Positions 42,392-51,069 are shown, numbered from the stretch's first letter. The stretch: DNA of 64,000 nucleotides from Tectiglobus sp965247245 (GCA_965247245.1 CBDFGV010000003.1:3720001-3784000), one strand, 5' to 3'. Notes: generated by a model from the letters alone, not told the origin. A program made the numbers and translations.

Positions 42392-42572
42392 GTCAAACGC
42401 AAATGTTTCACGTGAAACATCTGAGTCAAAGTGGATCGGAGTCTAGTATTCGAGTGAATCTATACTCAAGTGAAGTCTTCCGGTTGGCTTCCATAAGAGT
42501 CATTTTGACGGATTCTGGAGTCTTCGGTTAGAAACAGCCTGCTCCGCAGAAAAAGAGATCAAGATTCGCACG
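42392..42572. promoter_or_regulatory. Cluster of GANTC sites and parS upstream of mnmG
   Basis: Nine GANTC words start at 42372 (in mnmE), 42390, 42423, 42439, 42456, 42497, 42511, 42518 and 42563, in 196 bases where fewer than one is expected. Two are GAGTCAAA (42390, 42423) and one GAGTCTA (42439), the same words as in the gap before the GNAT gene. A perfect parS lies among them. The gap must also contain the mnmG promoter. Confidence 0.72.
42404..42419. promoter_or_regulatory. parS: parS site, copy 2
   Basis: TGTTTCACGTGAAACA, a perfect palindrome extended by one more pair (A/T) on each side. Located 12 bases past the mnmE stop, in the intergenic gap before mnmG. Confidence 0.93.
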
Positions 42573-44441
42573 ATGCGCAGAAGCTTCGACGTCATAGTTG
42601 TAGGAGGCGGTCACGCCGGCACCGAGGCCGCGGCTGCAGCCGCGCGTATGGGCGCCGAAACGGCTCTGGTCACCCACAAGTTCTCGACCATAGGCGAGAT
42701 GTCGTGCAATCCGGCAATCGGAGGGCTCGGCAAAGGCCACCTGGTTCGTGAGATCGACGCTCTGGATGGTCTCATGGGCCGTGTCGCCGATGCTGCCGGC
42801 ATTCAGTTCCGACTGTTGAACCGGTCGAAGGGCCCGGCCGTGCAGGGCCCGAGGACCCAGGCTGATCGGAAGCTTTATCGCGAGGCGATGCAGGCCGAGA
42901 TCCAAGCAATCGATAACCTCTCAGTCGTTGAGGATGGCGTCGAGGATTTCGTCATGGACGGCGACCGCGTCGTCGGTGTGGTCACAGCCTCCGGCGAGGA
43001 GATCCTAGCTGGCGCCGTTGTCTTGACCACCGGCACGTTCCTGCGTGGCGTCATTCATATCGGAGAACAGCAGATTCCGGCGGGTCGCGTCGGTGAGGCG
43101 CCGGCACTGAAATTGTCGGACCGGCTCATGGCCTGCGATCTCCAGCTCGGCCGTCTGAAAACGGGAACTCCTGCGCGTCTGTCGGCAAAAACGATTGACT
43201 GGGATGGCCTTGAAGCCCAGCCGGCCGATGATCCGCCGATCCCATTCTCGTTTCTGACGTCTGAGATCAAAGTCCCACAGATTTCGTGCCATATTACTTA
43301 CACGAACGCTGAGACCCACAGAATAATCAAAGACAATATTCTTAAGTCGGCCATGTATTCGGGCCGAATAGATGGTGTTGGACCAAGATACTGTCCGTCG
43401 ATTGAAGACAAAGTCGTCAGGTTTGCCGATCGCGATAGCCATCAGATTTTCCTGGAGCCGGAAGGACTGGACGATGACTTGGTTTATCCCAACGGCATTT
43501 CGACGTCCTTGCCCGAAGACGTCCAGGATCAGTTCATCCGCACGATTCCGGGCCTGGCCAACGTTGAGATCGTGCGGCCCGGCTATGCGATCGAGTACGA
43601 TTACGTCGATCCCCGCGAACTCGATCCAACTCTACAGGTTCGAAAGCTGCCAGGACTTTACCTGGCCGGACAAATCAACGGCACGACCGGCTATGAAGAG
43701 GCCGGCGCCCAAGGCTTGATGGCCGGCCTCAACGCTGCGCTGTCGCAGAAAGGCAGCTCGCGCAAAGCAGTCCTGTCACGAGCGGACGCCTACATCGGTG
43801 TCATGATCGACGACCTCATCACGCGCGGCGTGGCTGAGCCCTATCGCATGTTCACGTCCCGCGCTGAATTCCGGCTCAAACTGCGCGCGGATAATGCCGA
43901 TCAACGCTTGACGCCACTTGGTATAGAGCTCGGCTGCGTCGGTGTTGCGCGTACTACGGCCTTCAAAGAAAAAGCTTCGGCGCTTGATGCCGGGCGTGAC
44001 CTACTCACGACACTCAACATGACCCCGAACGCGGCCGCAAAGGCCGGCATTACCATCAATCAGGACGGCCGCCGACGCTCAGCATTCGAGTTTCTTGCAT
44101 TCCCCGATGTGGGTTTTGACCAGCTTGCAGCCATCTGGCCGGACTTGCAGAGCGTGCCGGCCCAGTATCGTTCGCAGTTGGAAATCGACGCGCGCTACGC
44201 TTCTTATGTCGAGCGTCAGCAGGCGGATGTGGATGCCTTGAAGAAGGATGAGAGCATCGAGATCCCCGCCGGCTTCAACTTTGCCGGAATTTCGGGCCTT
44301 TCAGCAGAACTATGCCAGAAACTGACGCAGCAGCCCCCCACCACACTGGCTCAGGCGGGGAAGATCGACGGCATGACGCCTGCCGCGCTGCTCTTGATTC
44401 GCGCCCACATCAAGAAGGCGGGTAACCGGCGGATCGCTTAA
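42573..44441 (+). CDS. mnmG: tRNA uridine-5-carboxymethylaminomethyl modification enzyme MnmG
   Basis: A 622-residue FAD enzyme, partner of MnmE. FAD motif VVGGGHAGTEAAAAAARMG, the family motif EMSCNPAIGGLGKGHLVREIDALDG, NRSKGPAVQGPRTQADRKLY, and YAIEYDYVDPRELDPTL. The C-terminal helical tRNA-binding domain contains EIPAGFNFAGISGLS. Length is standard. The stop TAA shares its last base with the rsmG start (TAATG), showing coupling; the long gap upstream suggests its own promoter. Confidence 0.97.
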   Translation: MRRSFDVIVVGGGHAGTEAAAAAARMGAETALVTHKFSTIGEMSCNPAIGGLGKGHLVREIDALDGLMGRVADAAGIQFRLLNRSKGPAVQGPRTQADRKLYREAMQAEIQAIDNLSVVEDGVEDFVMDGDRVVGVVTASGEEILAGAVVLTTGTFLRGVIHIGEQQIPAGRVGEAPALKLSDRLMACDLQLGRLKTGTPARLSAKTIDWDGLEAQPADDPPIPFSFLTSEIKVPQISCHITYTNAETHRIIKDNILKSAMYSGRIDGVGPRYCPSIEDKVVRFADRDSHQIFLEPEGLDDDLVYPNGISTSLPEDVQDQFIRTIPGLANVEIVRPGYAIEYDYVDPRELDPTLQVRKLPGLYLAGQINGTTGYEEAGAQGLMAGLNAALSQKGSSRKAVLSRADAYIGVMIDDLITRGVAEPYRMFTSRAEFRLKLRADNADQRLTPLGIELGCVGVARTTAFKEKASALDAGRDLLTTLNMTPNAAAKAGITINQDGRRRSAFEFLAFPDVGFDQLAAIWPDLQSVPAQYRSQLEIDARYASYVERQQADVDALKKDESIEIPAGFNFAGISGLSAELCQKLTQQPPTTLAQAGKIDGMTPAALLLIRAHIKKAGNRRIA

Positions 44442-45121
44442 TGGCAGAGGGTCGATCACCTTCCACTATCACTGGCGCTGAGAGATTTGCGGATGCCTTT
44501 AGTGTTTCACGTGAAACGCTTGATAAATTAAAGACTTATGAGTTGGAGCTGAAGCGATGGCAGAAGGCCGTCAATTTGGTATCCCCAACCACCTTGGACC
44601 AGATCTGGCACCGGCACTTCGCCGATAGTGCCCAGCTGGCATCGCTGTTACCCGGTTCGGCACGCCATTCAGTCGATATTGGTTCCGGTGGTGGCTTTCC
44701 AGGGTTGGTGCTCGCTGTCCTCTGCCAGTCGCGACGTGACTTTCGAGTCACACTGGTGGAATCCGATACGAGGAAGGCTGCGTTTTTGCGCGAAACGGCG
44801 CGCCGCATGGAAATCCCTGTGGAGATTCTGTCGACACGAATCGAAAGCGATGCAAGTGTCAATCAACTAAATGATGTGGATACGATTACGGCGCGTGCGT
44901 TTGCCCCGTTTGACCGACTTTTCGGTCTTGTTTCTCCAGTTTTCGGCAGTGATACAGTTGGTTTGTTCCTTAAAGGGCGGGATGTTGACCGCGAAATTGA
45001 GGATGCAGCATCCAATTGGTCGTTTGATATCGAGCTGCACGAAAGCCTGACGGACAGTGGCGGGCGGATAGCGATCGTAAGGAATTTGGTGCCGAAGACG
45101 GAGGGTAACAGTCATGAGTGA
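44441..45121 (+). CDS. rsmG: 16S rRNA (guanine527-N7)-methyltransferase RsmG
   Basis: A 226-residue SAM-dependent enzyme. The SAM-binding motif DIGSGGGFPGLVLAV and the following LVESDTRKAAFLRETARRM are the GidB signature; ITARAFAPFDRLFGLVSPV carries the conserved RA motif. Codons 22-27 (VSRETL) contain parS copy 3, so the palindrome is read in frame as protein sequence. It overlaps parA by 8 bases, giving the gidA-gidB-parA-parB order typical of origin regions. Confidence 0.96.
   Translation: MAEGRSPSTITGAERFADAFSVSRETLDKLKTYELELKRWQKAVNLVSPTTLDQIWHRHFADSAQLASLLPGSARHSVDIGSGGGFPGLVLAVLCQSRRDFRVTLVESDTRKAAFLRETARRMEIPVEILSTRIESDASVNQLNDVDTITARAFAPFDRLFGLVSPVFGSDTVGLFLKGRDVDREIEDAASNWSFDIELHESLTDSGGRIAIVRNLVPKTEGNSHE
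44503..44518. promoter_or_regulatory. parS: parS site, copy 3
   Basis: TGTTTCACGTGAAACG: the central 14 bases GTTTCACGTGAAAC match the consensus perfectly. It lies inside the coding region of rsmG, about 600 bases before parA, where Caulobacter-type parS sites are often found. Confidence 0.9.
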
Positions 45122-45947
45122 CCGTGCGACTGATTCTGCAGGACTCCGCGTAATTGCCGTCGCAAACCAAAAGGGCGGCGTTGGCAAGACAACAACGACA
45201 ATCAATCTGGGAACCGCGCTCGCTGCAATTGGCGAGAAAGTACTGATCGTCGATATCGATGCGCAGGGCAATGCCAGCACCGGCGTGGGCGTCACGCCGG
45301 ACTCTCGAGCTCTCACCACCTATGATGTTATGGCGAGCCAGGCCGGACTCTATCAGGCGGCGCTCCGCACCCAGGTCCCAAACCTGATGATCGTGCCGGC
45401 AACAACCGATCTTGTTGGGTTCGAAGCCGAGCACTTGGTTGATCGCAACCGCGCATTCCGCCTGAGAGACGCAATCAACGGTCTTATCGGCACGCAGCAG
45501 GCGATGGTCAGCGAAAAGCCATACACCTACGTCCTGATTGACTGCCCGCCGTCATTGAGCCTGCTGACGCTCAACGCGATGGTCGCTGCTGACGCCGTTT
45601 TGGTACCGGTTCAGTGCGAGTTCTTTGCACTCGAGGGAATCGCGCAACTTAATGAAACTATTGAACAAATTCGTGGTTCCCTGAATCCGCGCTTGGAGAT
45701 CCAGGGTGTCGTACTGACAATGCACGATGCCCGCACTGCGCTTTCTCGCGAAGTCGCGCAAGAAGTCCGCAACTACTTTGGCGCAAAGGTCTACGACACG
45801 GTGATCCCTCGCAACGTCAGGGTCGCTGAGGCTCCGTCCTATGGCCAGCCGATACTCATCTACGACTATGATTGTCCGGGCAGCCAGGCCTATGTCGACT
45901 TGGCCAGTGAGATAATCAATCGTGAGCAGGCGGTAAAAGCTGCCTGA
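45114..45947 (+). CDS. parA: Chromosome partitioning ATPase ParA
   Basis: A 277-residue MinD/ParA-type ATPase that drives segregation of origins. The deviant Walker A is AVANQKGGVGKTTTTINLGTA, with the second motif IVDIDAQGNASTGVG and the later YVLIDCPPSLSLLTLNAM. The following segment GIAQLNETIEQIR and the DNA-interacting basic end are standard. Length is normal for chromosomal ParA. It overlaps rsmG and is followed by parB after 44 bases. Confidence 0.98.
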   Translation: MSDRATDSAGLRVIAVANQKGGVGKTTTTINLGTALAAIGEKVLIVDIDAQGNASTGVGVTPDSRALTTYDVMASQAGLYQAALRTQVPNLMIVPATTDLVGFEAEHLVDRNRAFRLRDAINGLIGTQQAMVSEKPYTYVLIDCPPSLSLLTLNAMVAADAVLVPVQCEFFALEGIAQLNETIEQIRGSLNPRLEIQGVVLTMHDARTALSREVAQEVRNYFGAKVYDTVIPRNVRVAEAPSYGQPILIYDYDCPGSQAYVDLASEIINREQAVKAA

Positions 45948-45991
45948 CACCAAATCCAGAATTCAGGGGACTTCGCGGGGAAGAATAGAAT

Positions 45992-46873
45992 ATGGCGGTC
46001 ACACCCATACAAAAGGGACGGCTCGGTCGGGGATTGGCAGCAATGATTGGCGAGCAGAACGCGCCTGAGCCGAGATTGCCCGATGAAGGTGTCCAGCGCG
46101 TCGTGCCAGTGGACCAACTTGCTGCCGGCGAGCTTAACCCACGCCAGGAGTTCCGCGAGGATGAGTTGACGGAACTGGCGGACTCTATTCGCCAGAAGGG
46201 TTTGGTTCAGCCGCTTATTGTTCGGGAAAACGACACCGGTGGCTATGAGATTGTTGCCGGTGAGCGCCGCTGGCGGGCAGCCCAGCGTGCCGGGCTCCAT
46301 ATGGTGCCGGTTATTGTCCGCAGCTTGAGCGACCAGGAAGTCCTTGAGCTCGCGATCATCGAAAACGTCCAGCGCGCCGATCTCAATGCCATTGAGGAAG
46401 CCAGTGGCTACCGCGAGCTGATCGAGCGTTTTGCCTACACCCAGGACAAACTCTCGGATGTGATCGGCAAGAGCCGCAGTCATCTCGCAAACACGTTGCG
46501 TCTGCTCAAGCTACCAGCCATCGTCCAGGCGATGGTCCGCGAAGGGCAACTGACGGCAGGCCATGCAAGGGCTCTAATCGGTCGCGATGACGCCGAGGAA
46601 CTGGCACAAAAGATCATCGATCAGGACCTCAACGTGCGCGAAGTAGAAGCGTTGGTCCAGGCCATGGATCTCGCCAAAGAACAGCCACCCATGCGCCGTG
46701 TCCGCGAAAAGGATCCGGATACGCGGGCCTTCGAGAAGGAGCTAACCGAGGCTTTGGGCCTCAAGGTCGAGCTCAAGAAGGGCAATGGCGAAAGCGGTAC
46801 ATTGGCGATCAAGTATACAAACTTCGATCAGCTTGAGCTTGTTCGCGAGCGTCTTGCAGGCCTTGAGCAGTAA
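45992..46873 (+). CDS. parB: Chromosome partitioning protein ParB
   Basis: A 293-residue CTPase clamp that loads at parS. N-terminal RLGRGLAAMIGEQ (ParA-stimulating segment); the catalytic core contains LNPRQEFREDELTELADSIRQKGLVQPLIV and EIVAGERRWRAAQRAG (CTP-binding motifs), then IIENVQRADLNAIEEA and the helix-turn-helix LSDVIGKSRSHLANTLRLL. The C-terminal dimer domain ends ERLAGLEQ. The ribosome site is GGGGAAG. The parS sites at 39.5, 42.4 and 44.5 kb are its expected targets. Confidence 0.98.
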   Translation: MAVTPIQKGRLGRGLAAMIGEQNAPEPRLPDEGVQRVVPVDQLAAGELNPRQEFREDELTELADSIRQKGLVQPLIVRENDTGGYEIVAGERRWRAAQRAGLHMVPVIVRSLSDQEVLELAIIENVQRADLNAIEEASGYRELIERFAYTQDKLSDVIGKSRSHLANTLRLLKLPAIVQAMVREGQLTAGHARALIGRDDAEELAQKIIDQDLNVREVEALVQAMDLAKEQPPMRRVREKDPDTRAFEKELTEALGLKVELKKGNGESGTLAIKYTNFDQLELVRERLAGLEQ

Positions 46874-46988
46874 CCAGTCTTGTGATCGCCTGACATTTCT
46901 CCGATTATTTCTTGACGGCTGATGACCCGGTCTGCTGGATAGCGCATTCAATTCCCAGCAAACAGCCTCTTCGGAGCACCAGGCGAAC

Positions 46989-47312
46989 ATGAGCGATCAG
47001 ATCCTGGCAGATTTGGCGAGCACGATCCGTAGTCGTCGCGTCGCCGCGTCTGATAAGTCCTATACAAGAAAGCTTCTCGACGGCGGTCCGGAGTACTGCG
47101 CGCGCAAGCTTGGTGAAGAGGCAGTCGAGACGGTGATTGCCGGAATCTCGGGCAGTCAGGACGAGCTGAGGGCTGAGGCTGCCGACGTTCTTTACCATTT
47201 GCTTGTCCTGTTAGAAGTCCGCGACGTCAGTCTGGATGAGGTCCTGGCCATCCTGAATAAACGCACAGGTCAATCGGGACTTGAGGAAAAGGCCGCCAGA
47301 CCGCAAAGTTAA
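46989..47312 (+). CDS. hisE: Phosphoribosyl-ATP pyrophosphatase HisE
   Basis: A 107-residue enzyme of the second step of histidine synthesis, hydrolysing phosphoribosyl-ATP to PR-AMP. It has the all-helical MazG-type pattern: DLASTIRSRRVAASDKSYTRKLLDGG, KLGEEAVETVIAG (metal-binding acidic residues) and AADVLYHLLVLLEVRDVSL. It stands apart from any other his gene here, but hisE-coaA is a common pair in Hyphomicrobiales. A 43-base gap separates it from coaA, so the two are likely co-transcribed. Confidence 0.95.
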   Translation: MSDQILADLASTIRSRRVAASDKSYTRKLLDGGPEYCARKLGEEAVETVIAGISGSQDELRAEAADVLYHLLVLLEVRDVSLDEVLAILNKRTGQSGLEEKAARPQS

Positions 47313-47354
47313 GACCGCCAAGTTAGCGCTAAGCGTCAGTTCAGAGTTCTCACA

Positions 47355-48308
47355 ATGCAGCACCAGCCACCGTTCGGGTTTTCACCCTATAGGCTCTTCT
47401 CGCGGGATGAGTGGGCCAGGTTGCGTGCCGATACTCCCATGACGATCACACCGCGCGATCTTGAGCATCTATCGGGCCTCATCGAAGAGCTTTCGATGGA
47501 GGAGGTCGAGCAGATCTATTTGCCGCTGTCCCGCCTGCTCAACCTCTACGTCCAGGCCGCGCAGGAACTGCACGGCGTATCGCAAAAGTTCCTTGGCAAT
47601 CGTGATGGCAAGATACCTTTTGTACTTGGCATCGCGGGCTCTGTTGCCGTTGGTAAGAGCACGACGGCCCGTGTTCTGCGTGCGCTTCTAGCCCGTTGGC
47701 CGGATCATCCACGCGTTGACCTGGTCACGACCGATGGCTTCCTGCATCCCAATGCCGAGCTTGAGCGTCGCGGTATAATGCATCGCAAGGGTTTCCCGGA
47801 AAGCTTCAACACCAGCCGACTGCTGCGGTTTCTGGCCGAGGTGAAATCCGGGAAGGAGCTCACTGAGGCACCCGTCTACTCCCACTTTCACTACGACATC
47901 ATCCCCGATGAGCAGCTGAAGATCGAACGACCAGATATTCTCATCGTTGAAGGGCTGAACGTTCTCCAACCCGCTCGCCTGCCGAAGAACGGTGATGCGG
48001 TGCCATATGTTTCTGATTTCTTTGACTTCTCAATTTACATCGATGCAGATACCGCAATCTGCGAGAATTGGTACATCACGCGTTTTCTCCGCCTGCGTGA
48101 AACGGCGTTCCGTGATCCCGATGCGTACTTCCATAGATATACGGACTTAAATGATCACGATGCCCGGGCCCGTGCGCGAGAGATTTGGCGCACAATCAAT
48201 CTTAAAAACCTGACAGAAAATATTTTGCCGACTCGCCGGCGTGCGGATTTAATTCTAAAGAAGGCCGCCGATCATCGAATTGAAAGTGTTTCACTTAGAA
48301 AACTCTAA
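47355..48308 (+). CDS. coaA: Type I pantothenate kinase
   Basis: A 317-residue enzyme of the first and regulated step of coenzyme A synthesis. The P-loop is GIAGSVAVGKSTTARVLRALLAR. The family segments LVTTDGFLHPNAELERRGIM, HRKGFPESFNTSRLLRF, YSHFHYDIIPDEQ and ILIVEGLNVLQ, and the CoA inhibitor-binding part near the end (YITRFLRLRE, SYFHRYTDLN-like), fit bacterial CoaA. It is followed by the leftward terminator of the next gene, which abuts its stop. Confidence 0.96.
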   Translation: MQHQPPFGFSPYRLFSRDEWARLRADTPMTITPRDLEHLSGLIEELSMEEVEQIYLPLSRLLNLYVQAAQELHGVSQKFLGNRDGKIPFVLGIAGSVAVGKSTTARVLRALLARWPDHPRVDLVTTDGFLHPNAELERRGIMHRKGFPESFNTSRLLRFLAEVKSGKELTEAPVYSHFHYDIIPDEQLKIERPDILIVEGLNVLQPARLPKNGDAVPYVSDFFDFSIYIDADTAICENWYITRFLRLRETAFRDPDAYFHRYTDLNDHDARARAREIWRTINLKNLTENILPTRRRADLILKKAADHRIESVSLRKL

Positions 48309-48314
48309 AAAAAA

Positions 48315-48334
48315 AACCGCGCCGTTGCGCGGTT
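48315..48334 (-). terminator. Leftward terminator of the small DNA-binding-like gene
   Basis: AACCGCGC-cgtt-GCGCGGTT is a perfect 8-bp stem. On the minus strand it is followed by an unbroken run of T (complement of the A-run at 48307-48316). It ends transcription of the gene at 48366-48644. It may also help end coaA transcription, though it is not T-rich in that direction. Confidence 0.85.
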
Positions 48335-48365
48335 CGAGTTCTGCTCTGGGTAAAAGTCTTCGGCT

Positions 48366-48644
48366 CTAAAGCGCGGGGATGTGCTCTTCTCTCGAAAAGC
48401 GCGCCGTATGAGCACGGAAAGACTGGCTGTAACGACTAGGCGACAACAAGGTCTTCCTGTTCGCTTTGAATTTATCGCGCAAGCGGCGAATAACAGACGG
48501 GTCCGTGAAACCCAATTCCTTGATAGCGGTTGTAACTTTTAGGCGCGGATCAGCTGACATTACGGAAGCAATTGTGAGTAATCGTTCCCAATCGTCAATT
48601 CCGGAACCTACCGGTCGTCCACGCTGTCGAACATTCCCTGACAT
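48366..48644 (-). CDS. Small basic DNA-binding-like protein with an RGRP motif
   Basis: A 92-residue protein I cannot name. A basic N-terminus MSGNVRQRGRPVGSGIDD holds an AT-hook-like RGRP core. The helical middle is WERLLTIASVMSADPRLKVT followed by a helix-turn-helix-like segment TAIKELGFTDPSVIRRLRDK (near 39-58) and then a basic tail KANRKTLLSPSRYSQSFR. I chose the ATG at 48644 because GGAAG lies 7 bases upstream; a TTG at 48671 is weaker. A strong terminator follows. The AT-rich region upstream carries inverted repeats that could be its own operator. Confidence 0.65.
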   Translation of the reverse strand: MSGNVRQRGRPVGSGIDDWERLLTIASVMSADPRLKVTTAIKELGFTDPSVIRRLRDKFKANRKTLLSPSRYSQSFRAHTARFSREEHIPAL

Positions 48645-48908
48645 GGCGTTTCTTCCATTAATGAGAATCAACTGAGCTAATTATGCGAGATAAAATATTT
48701 TTGCCAAGGATTTTAATTCATTAAGGCATCGAGTTAAGTCGGTTGTATAGCTCATTCCCATAAATTGATGAGTTGTATTAGATAAACTTTGGCCATATAA
48801 AAGTCTATACAACTTATGTGAACAATGATCACCGTAAACTCGCAACGACCTACCTACGGCAGGGTAGGTATGGTGTGTGGAGGAGTGTGTGCGTGGTCGT
48901 GTGCAGTC
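48645..48908. promoter_or_regulatory. AT-rich region with GTTGTATAG inverted repeats
   Basis: The 9-mer GTTGTATAG at 48742-48750 recurs in inverted form as CTATACAAC at 48805-48813, and an overlapping copy GTTGTATTAG is at 48772-48781. AGTTGTAT (48771-48778) and ATACAACT (48807-48814) make an 8-bp inverted repeat. Also at 48848-48871 ACCTACC and GGTAGGT form a 7-bp hairpin near the end of the adenosine kinase gene. The stretch likely holds the promoter of the 92-residue protein; the repeats are candidate binding sites. Confidence 0.5.
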
Positions 48909-49907
48909 TTAGAATTCGATACCGCGCTGCTTGGCAAGATCGCGCAGTGACGTCTCTGGACGCGCGCCAATATGCGAGATGATTTCCGCCGCCGCGACAT
49001 GCCCAAGTTGGGCTGACTGAGCCAGCGTCATGTTTCGTGCGCGACCAAACAAGAATCCAGCTGCATAAAGATCACCGGCACCGGTCGTATCAGCGACTTC
49101 GCTGATGGCTTCCGCTTTGGCTTCGTGGCGCTCAGAACCGGAAACAATCACCGAACCTTTTTCGCTACGTGTGACAGCTGCAATTTTTGCATCACGCGCA
49201 ACATTATCAAGCGCTGTTTCCAGGGACTGCGTTTCATAAAGCGATAGAATTTCAGCCTCGTTGGCGAAGAGAATATCAATGTCGTCTTTTATAAAGGCCA
49301 AAAACTCGCTGCGGTGCCGATCAACACAAAAGCCATCTGATAATGTCAGGGAAACCTCGCAGTCTGATGACTTTGCAATTTGAGCTGCCAAGCGGAAAGC
49401 TTCCATCGCTTGTGGCGCATCGAAGAGGTAGCCCTCGAGATAAAGAATGCGGCTCTTCGTGATGACCTCTTTGTCGACTTCAGATGAGTTCAATTCAGGA
49501 CTGATACCCAGGTAAGTCGACATCGTACGTTCGGCATCTGGTGTAACCAGGACAATGGAACGTGCAGTAGGTGTTTCAGACTGCGCCGGCTGGGTGTCGA
49601 AGCTGACGCCGCTGGCTTTGATGTCATGTGCAAAGACGCGTCCAAAATCATCATCGGCAACCTTGCCAATGTAGGCAGCGCTACCACCAAACGAGGCAAC
49701 GCCAGCGATTGTGTTTGCGGCCGAGCCACCGGATATCTCAACGGCTGGTCCAATGGCATTGTAGAGGCTTGTTGCGGCATCGCGATCGACCAGCTGCATA
49801 TGACCCTTGGCCAAGCCCTGCTGATCGAGGAAGGCATCGTCACAACGCGCAATAATGTCGACAATAGCGTTGCCTATTCCAACAACATCAAAAGCGGTGT
49901 CTGTCAT
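48909..49907 (-). CDS. Adenosine kinase, PfkB family
   Basis: A 332-residue ribokinase-fold kinase. It begins FDVVGIGNAIVDIIARCDDAFL, the substrate-site segment is GGSAANTIAGVASFGG, with YIGKVADDDFG, and the catalytic motif is DTTGAGDLYAAGFLFG with the proton-accepting aspartate. This branch, the bacterial adenosine/sugar kinase of alphaproteobacteria, usually phosphorylates adenosine or related nucleosides. Alone in its unit, between the small DNA-binding-like gene and holA. There are 130 bases between it and holA. Confidence 0.9.
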   Translation of the reverse strand: MTDTAFDVVGIGNAIVDIIARCDDAFLDQQGLAKGHMQLVDRDAATSLYNAIGPAVEISGGSAANTIAGVASFGGSAAYIGKVADDDFGRVFAHDIKASGVSFDTQPAQSETPTARSIVLVTPDAERTMSTYLGISPELNSSEVDKEVITKSRILYLEGYLFDAPQAMEAFRLAAQIAKSSDCEVSLTLSDGFCVDRHRSEFLAFIKDDIDILFANEAEILSLYETQSLETALDNVARDAKIAAVTRSEKGSVIVSGSERHEAKAEAISEVADTTGAGDLYAAGFLFGRARNMTLAQSAQLGHVAAAEIISHIGARPETSLRDLAKQRGIEF

Positions 49908-50037
49908 CTGGTGCCTCTCAATCTGTGTTGAGCGGGACTATAAAGGTGTGCGGTGGTCTGCCGGACGCAAAGACGTCGCACGCGCGAATCTGGCCCAGAT
50001 GTCGGAGGTCGAAGAGAACCCGAATGACCAGTGAGGG

Positions 50038-51069
50038 TTAGTTGCGCGACTGTCTTGCCATCGTTGAAAGCTCAAGCAACAGGCGCTCCGCCAAAACAGC
50101 TTCCATGCTGGAGTTCAAACGAGCCAGTCGGGCAATTTCAGAGATGCGTTGTGATGCGGTGAGGAGACGTTCCTGTGGCCATCTTCGACACTGCTCAGAA
50201 AAGCCTGCCTTCTGCTTGAAGAAAATTGGCGGCCTGAGTGCTCTGGCTGCATCGTCAAACGACTTTCCCTCATCCATCCCGGCACGAAGGCGTTGGATCC
50301 GCCGGAAATGCCGCTGCAGGGCACCTATAATGACTTGCGGGCTCTCGCCGGCGGACACGGAACGGTTGAACTCGCGAATGGACGATAACGCATCGCCACC
50401 CGCTGCCGCGTTAACGATAGAGTCGATCGCCAGCTCTGAAGCATCTCCCACGACGGCTTCCACGTCTTCGATGTCAATTTGCGACTTGTCGCCGGTAAAC
50501 AGGATCAGCTTTTCGATCTCGCCCCGGGACAAGGCCCTGTCCGCACCCAGTCGAGACAGAAGGAGATCGCGTGCTTGGCCGTCTAAGGTTTTGCCGGCTT
50601 CTCGCGCCATGTCCTGAACAATCCCACTGAGATCGCGCTCGTCATCGGAGTAGCAAGGCAGGGCTGCTGCCCAGGATGTTGCTTCGAACAGTTTACGGGT
50701 AGCATCGCTTGCTTTGAGGTTGCCGGCCTCGACAACAAGCTGTGCGGCAGGTGGACCGCCTTCAAGTAACGCCTTTAGGAGATTGGCATTGATACGTCTG
50801 CCGAGGCCAACCCGGACCACTTGTGTTCCGCCAAACATCGACACGGTGCCAAGCTCAACTGCAAGGCGATCCGGATCCTGCTCAATGTCAGAATCCTCAA
50901 TCCTGATAATGTCGCCCGGAGGATTACTTCGCTGCGACAATACTTTGGATATCTGCACGGCGCGCTCGGAACAGAGGCCGACATCGGTGCCATAAACCAA
51001 AACCGCCGAGCACGATACCGGCGGAGCTTTCGCGAATTCTGCGGCACGAGCCGCTTTGATAGCCACCAT
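50038..51069 (-). CDS. holA: DNA polymerase III delta subunit
   Basis: A 343-residue clamp-loader subunit that opens the sliding clamp. Family signs are the N-terminal AAA-like segment VLVYGTDVGLCSERAVQISK, the middle FGGTQVVRVGLGRRI, LPCYSDDERDLSG, ALSRGEIEKLILF and the C-terminal collar ALQRHFRRIQRLRAGMDEGK with FKQKAGFSEQCRRW. The Walker A of true ATP-binding subunits is degenerate, as is normal for delta. Third gene of leuS-lptE-holA; the 94-base gap after lptE shows it may have a weak promoter of its own. Confidence 0.94.
   Translation of the reverse strand: MVAIKAARAAEFAKAPPVSCSAVLVYGTDVGLCSERAVQISKVLSQRSNPPGDIIRIEDSDIEQDPDRLAVELGTVSMFGGTQVVRVGLGRRINANLLKALLEGGPPAAQLVVEAGNLKASDATRKLFEATSWAAALPCYSDDERDLSGIVQDMAREAGKTLDGQARDLLLSRLGADRALSRGEIEKLILFTGDKSQIDIEDVEAVVGDASELAIDSIVNAAAGGDALSSIREFNRSVSAGESPQVIIGALQRHFRRIQRLRAGMDEGKSFDDAARALRPPIFFKQKAGFSEQCRRWPQERLLTASQRISEIARLARLNSSMEAVLAERLLLELSTMARQSRN

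Noticed and set aside
48287..48296. GTGTTTCACT near the coaA end as another parS
   Set aside because: Only the left half matches; the right half (TAGAAAAC) does not form the palindrome.
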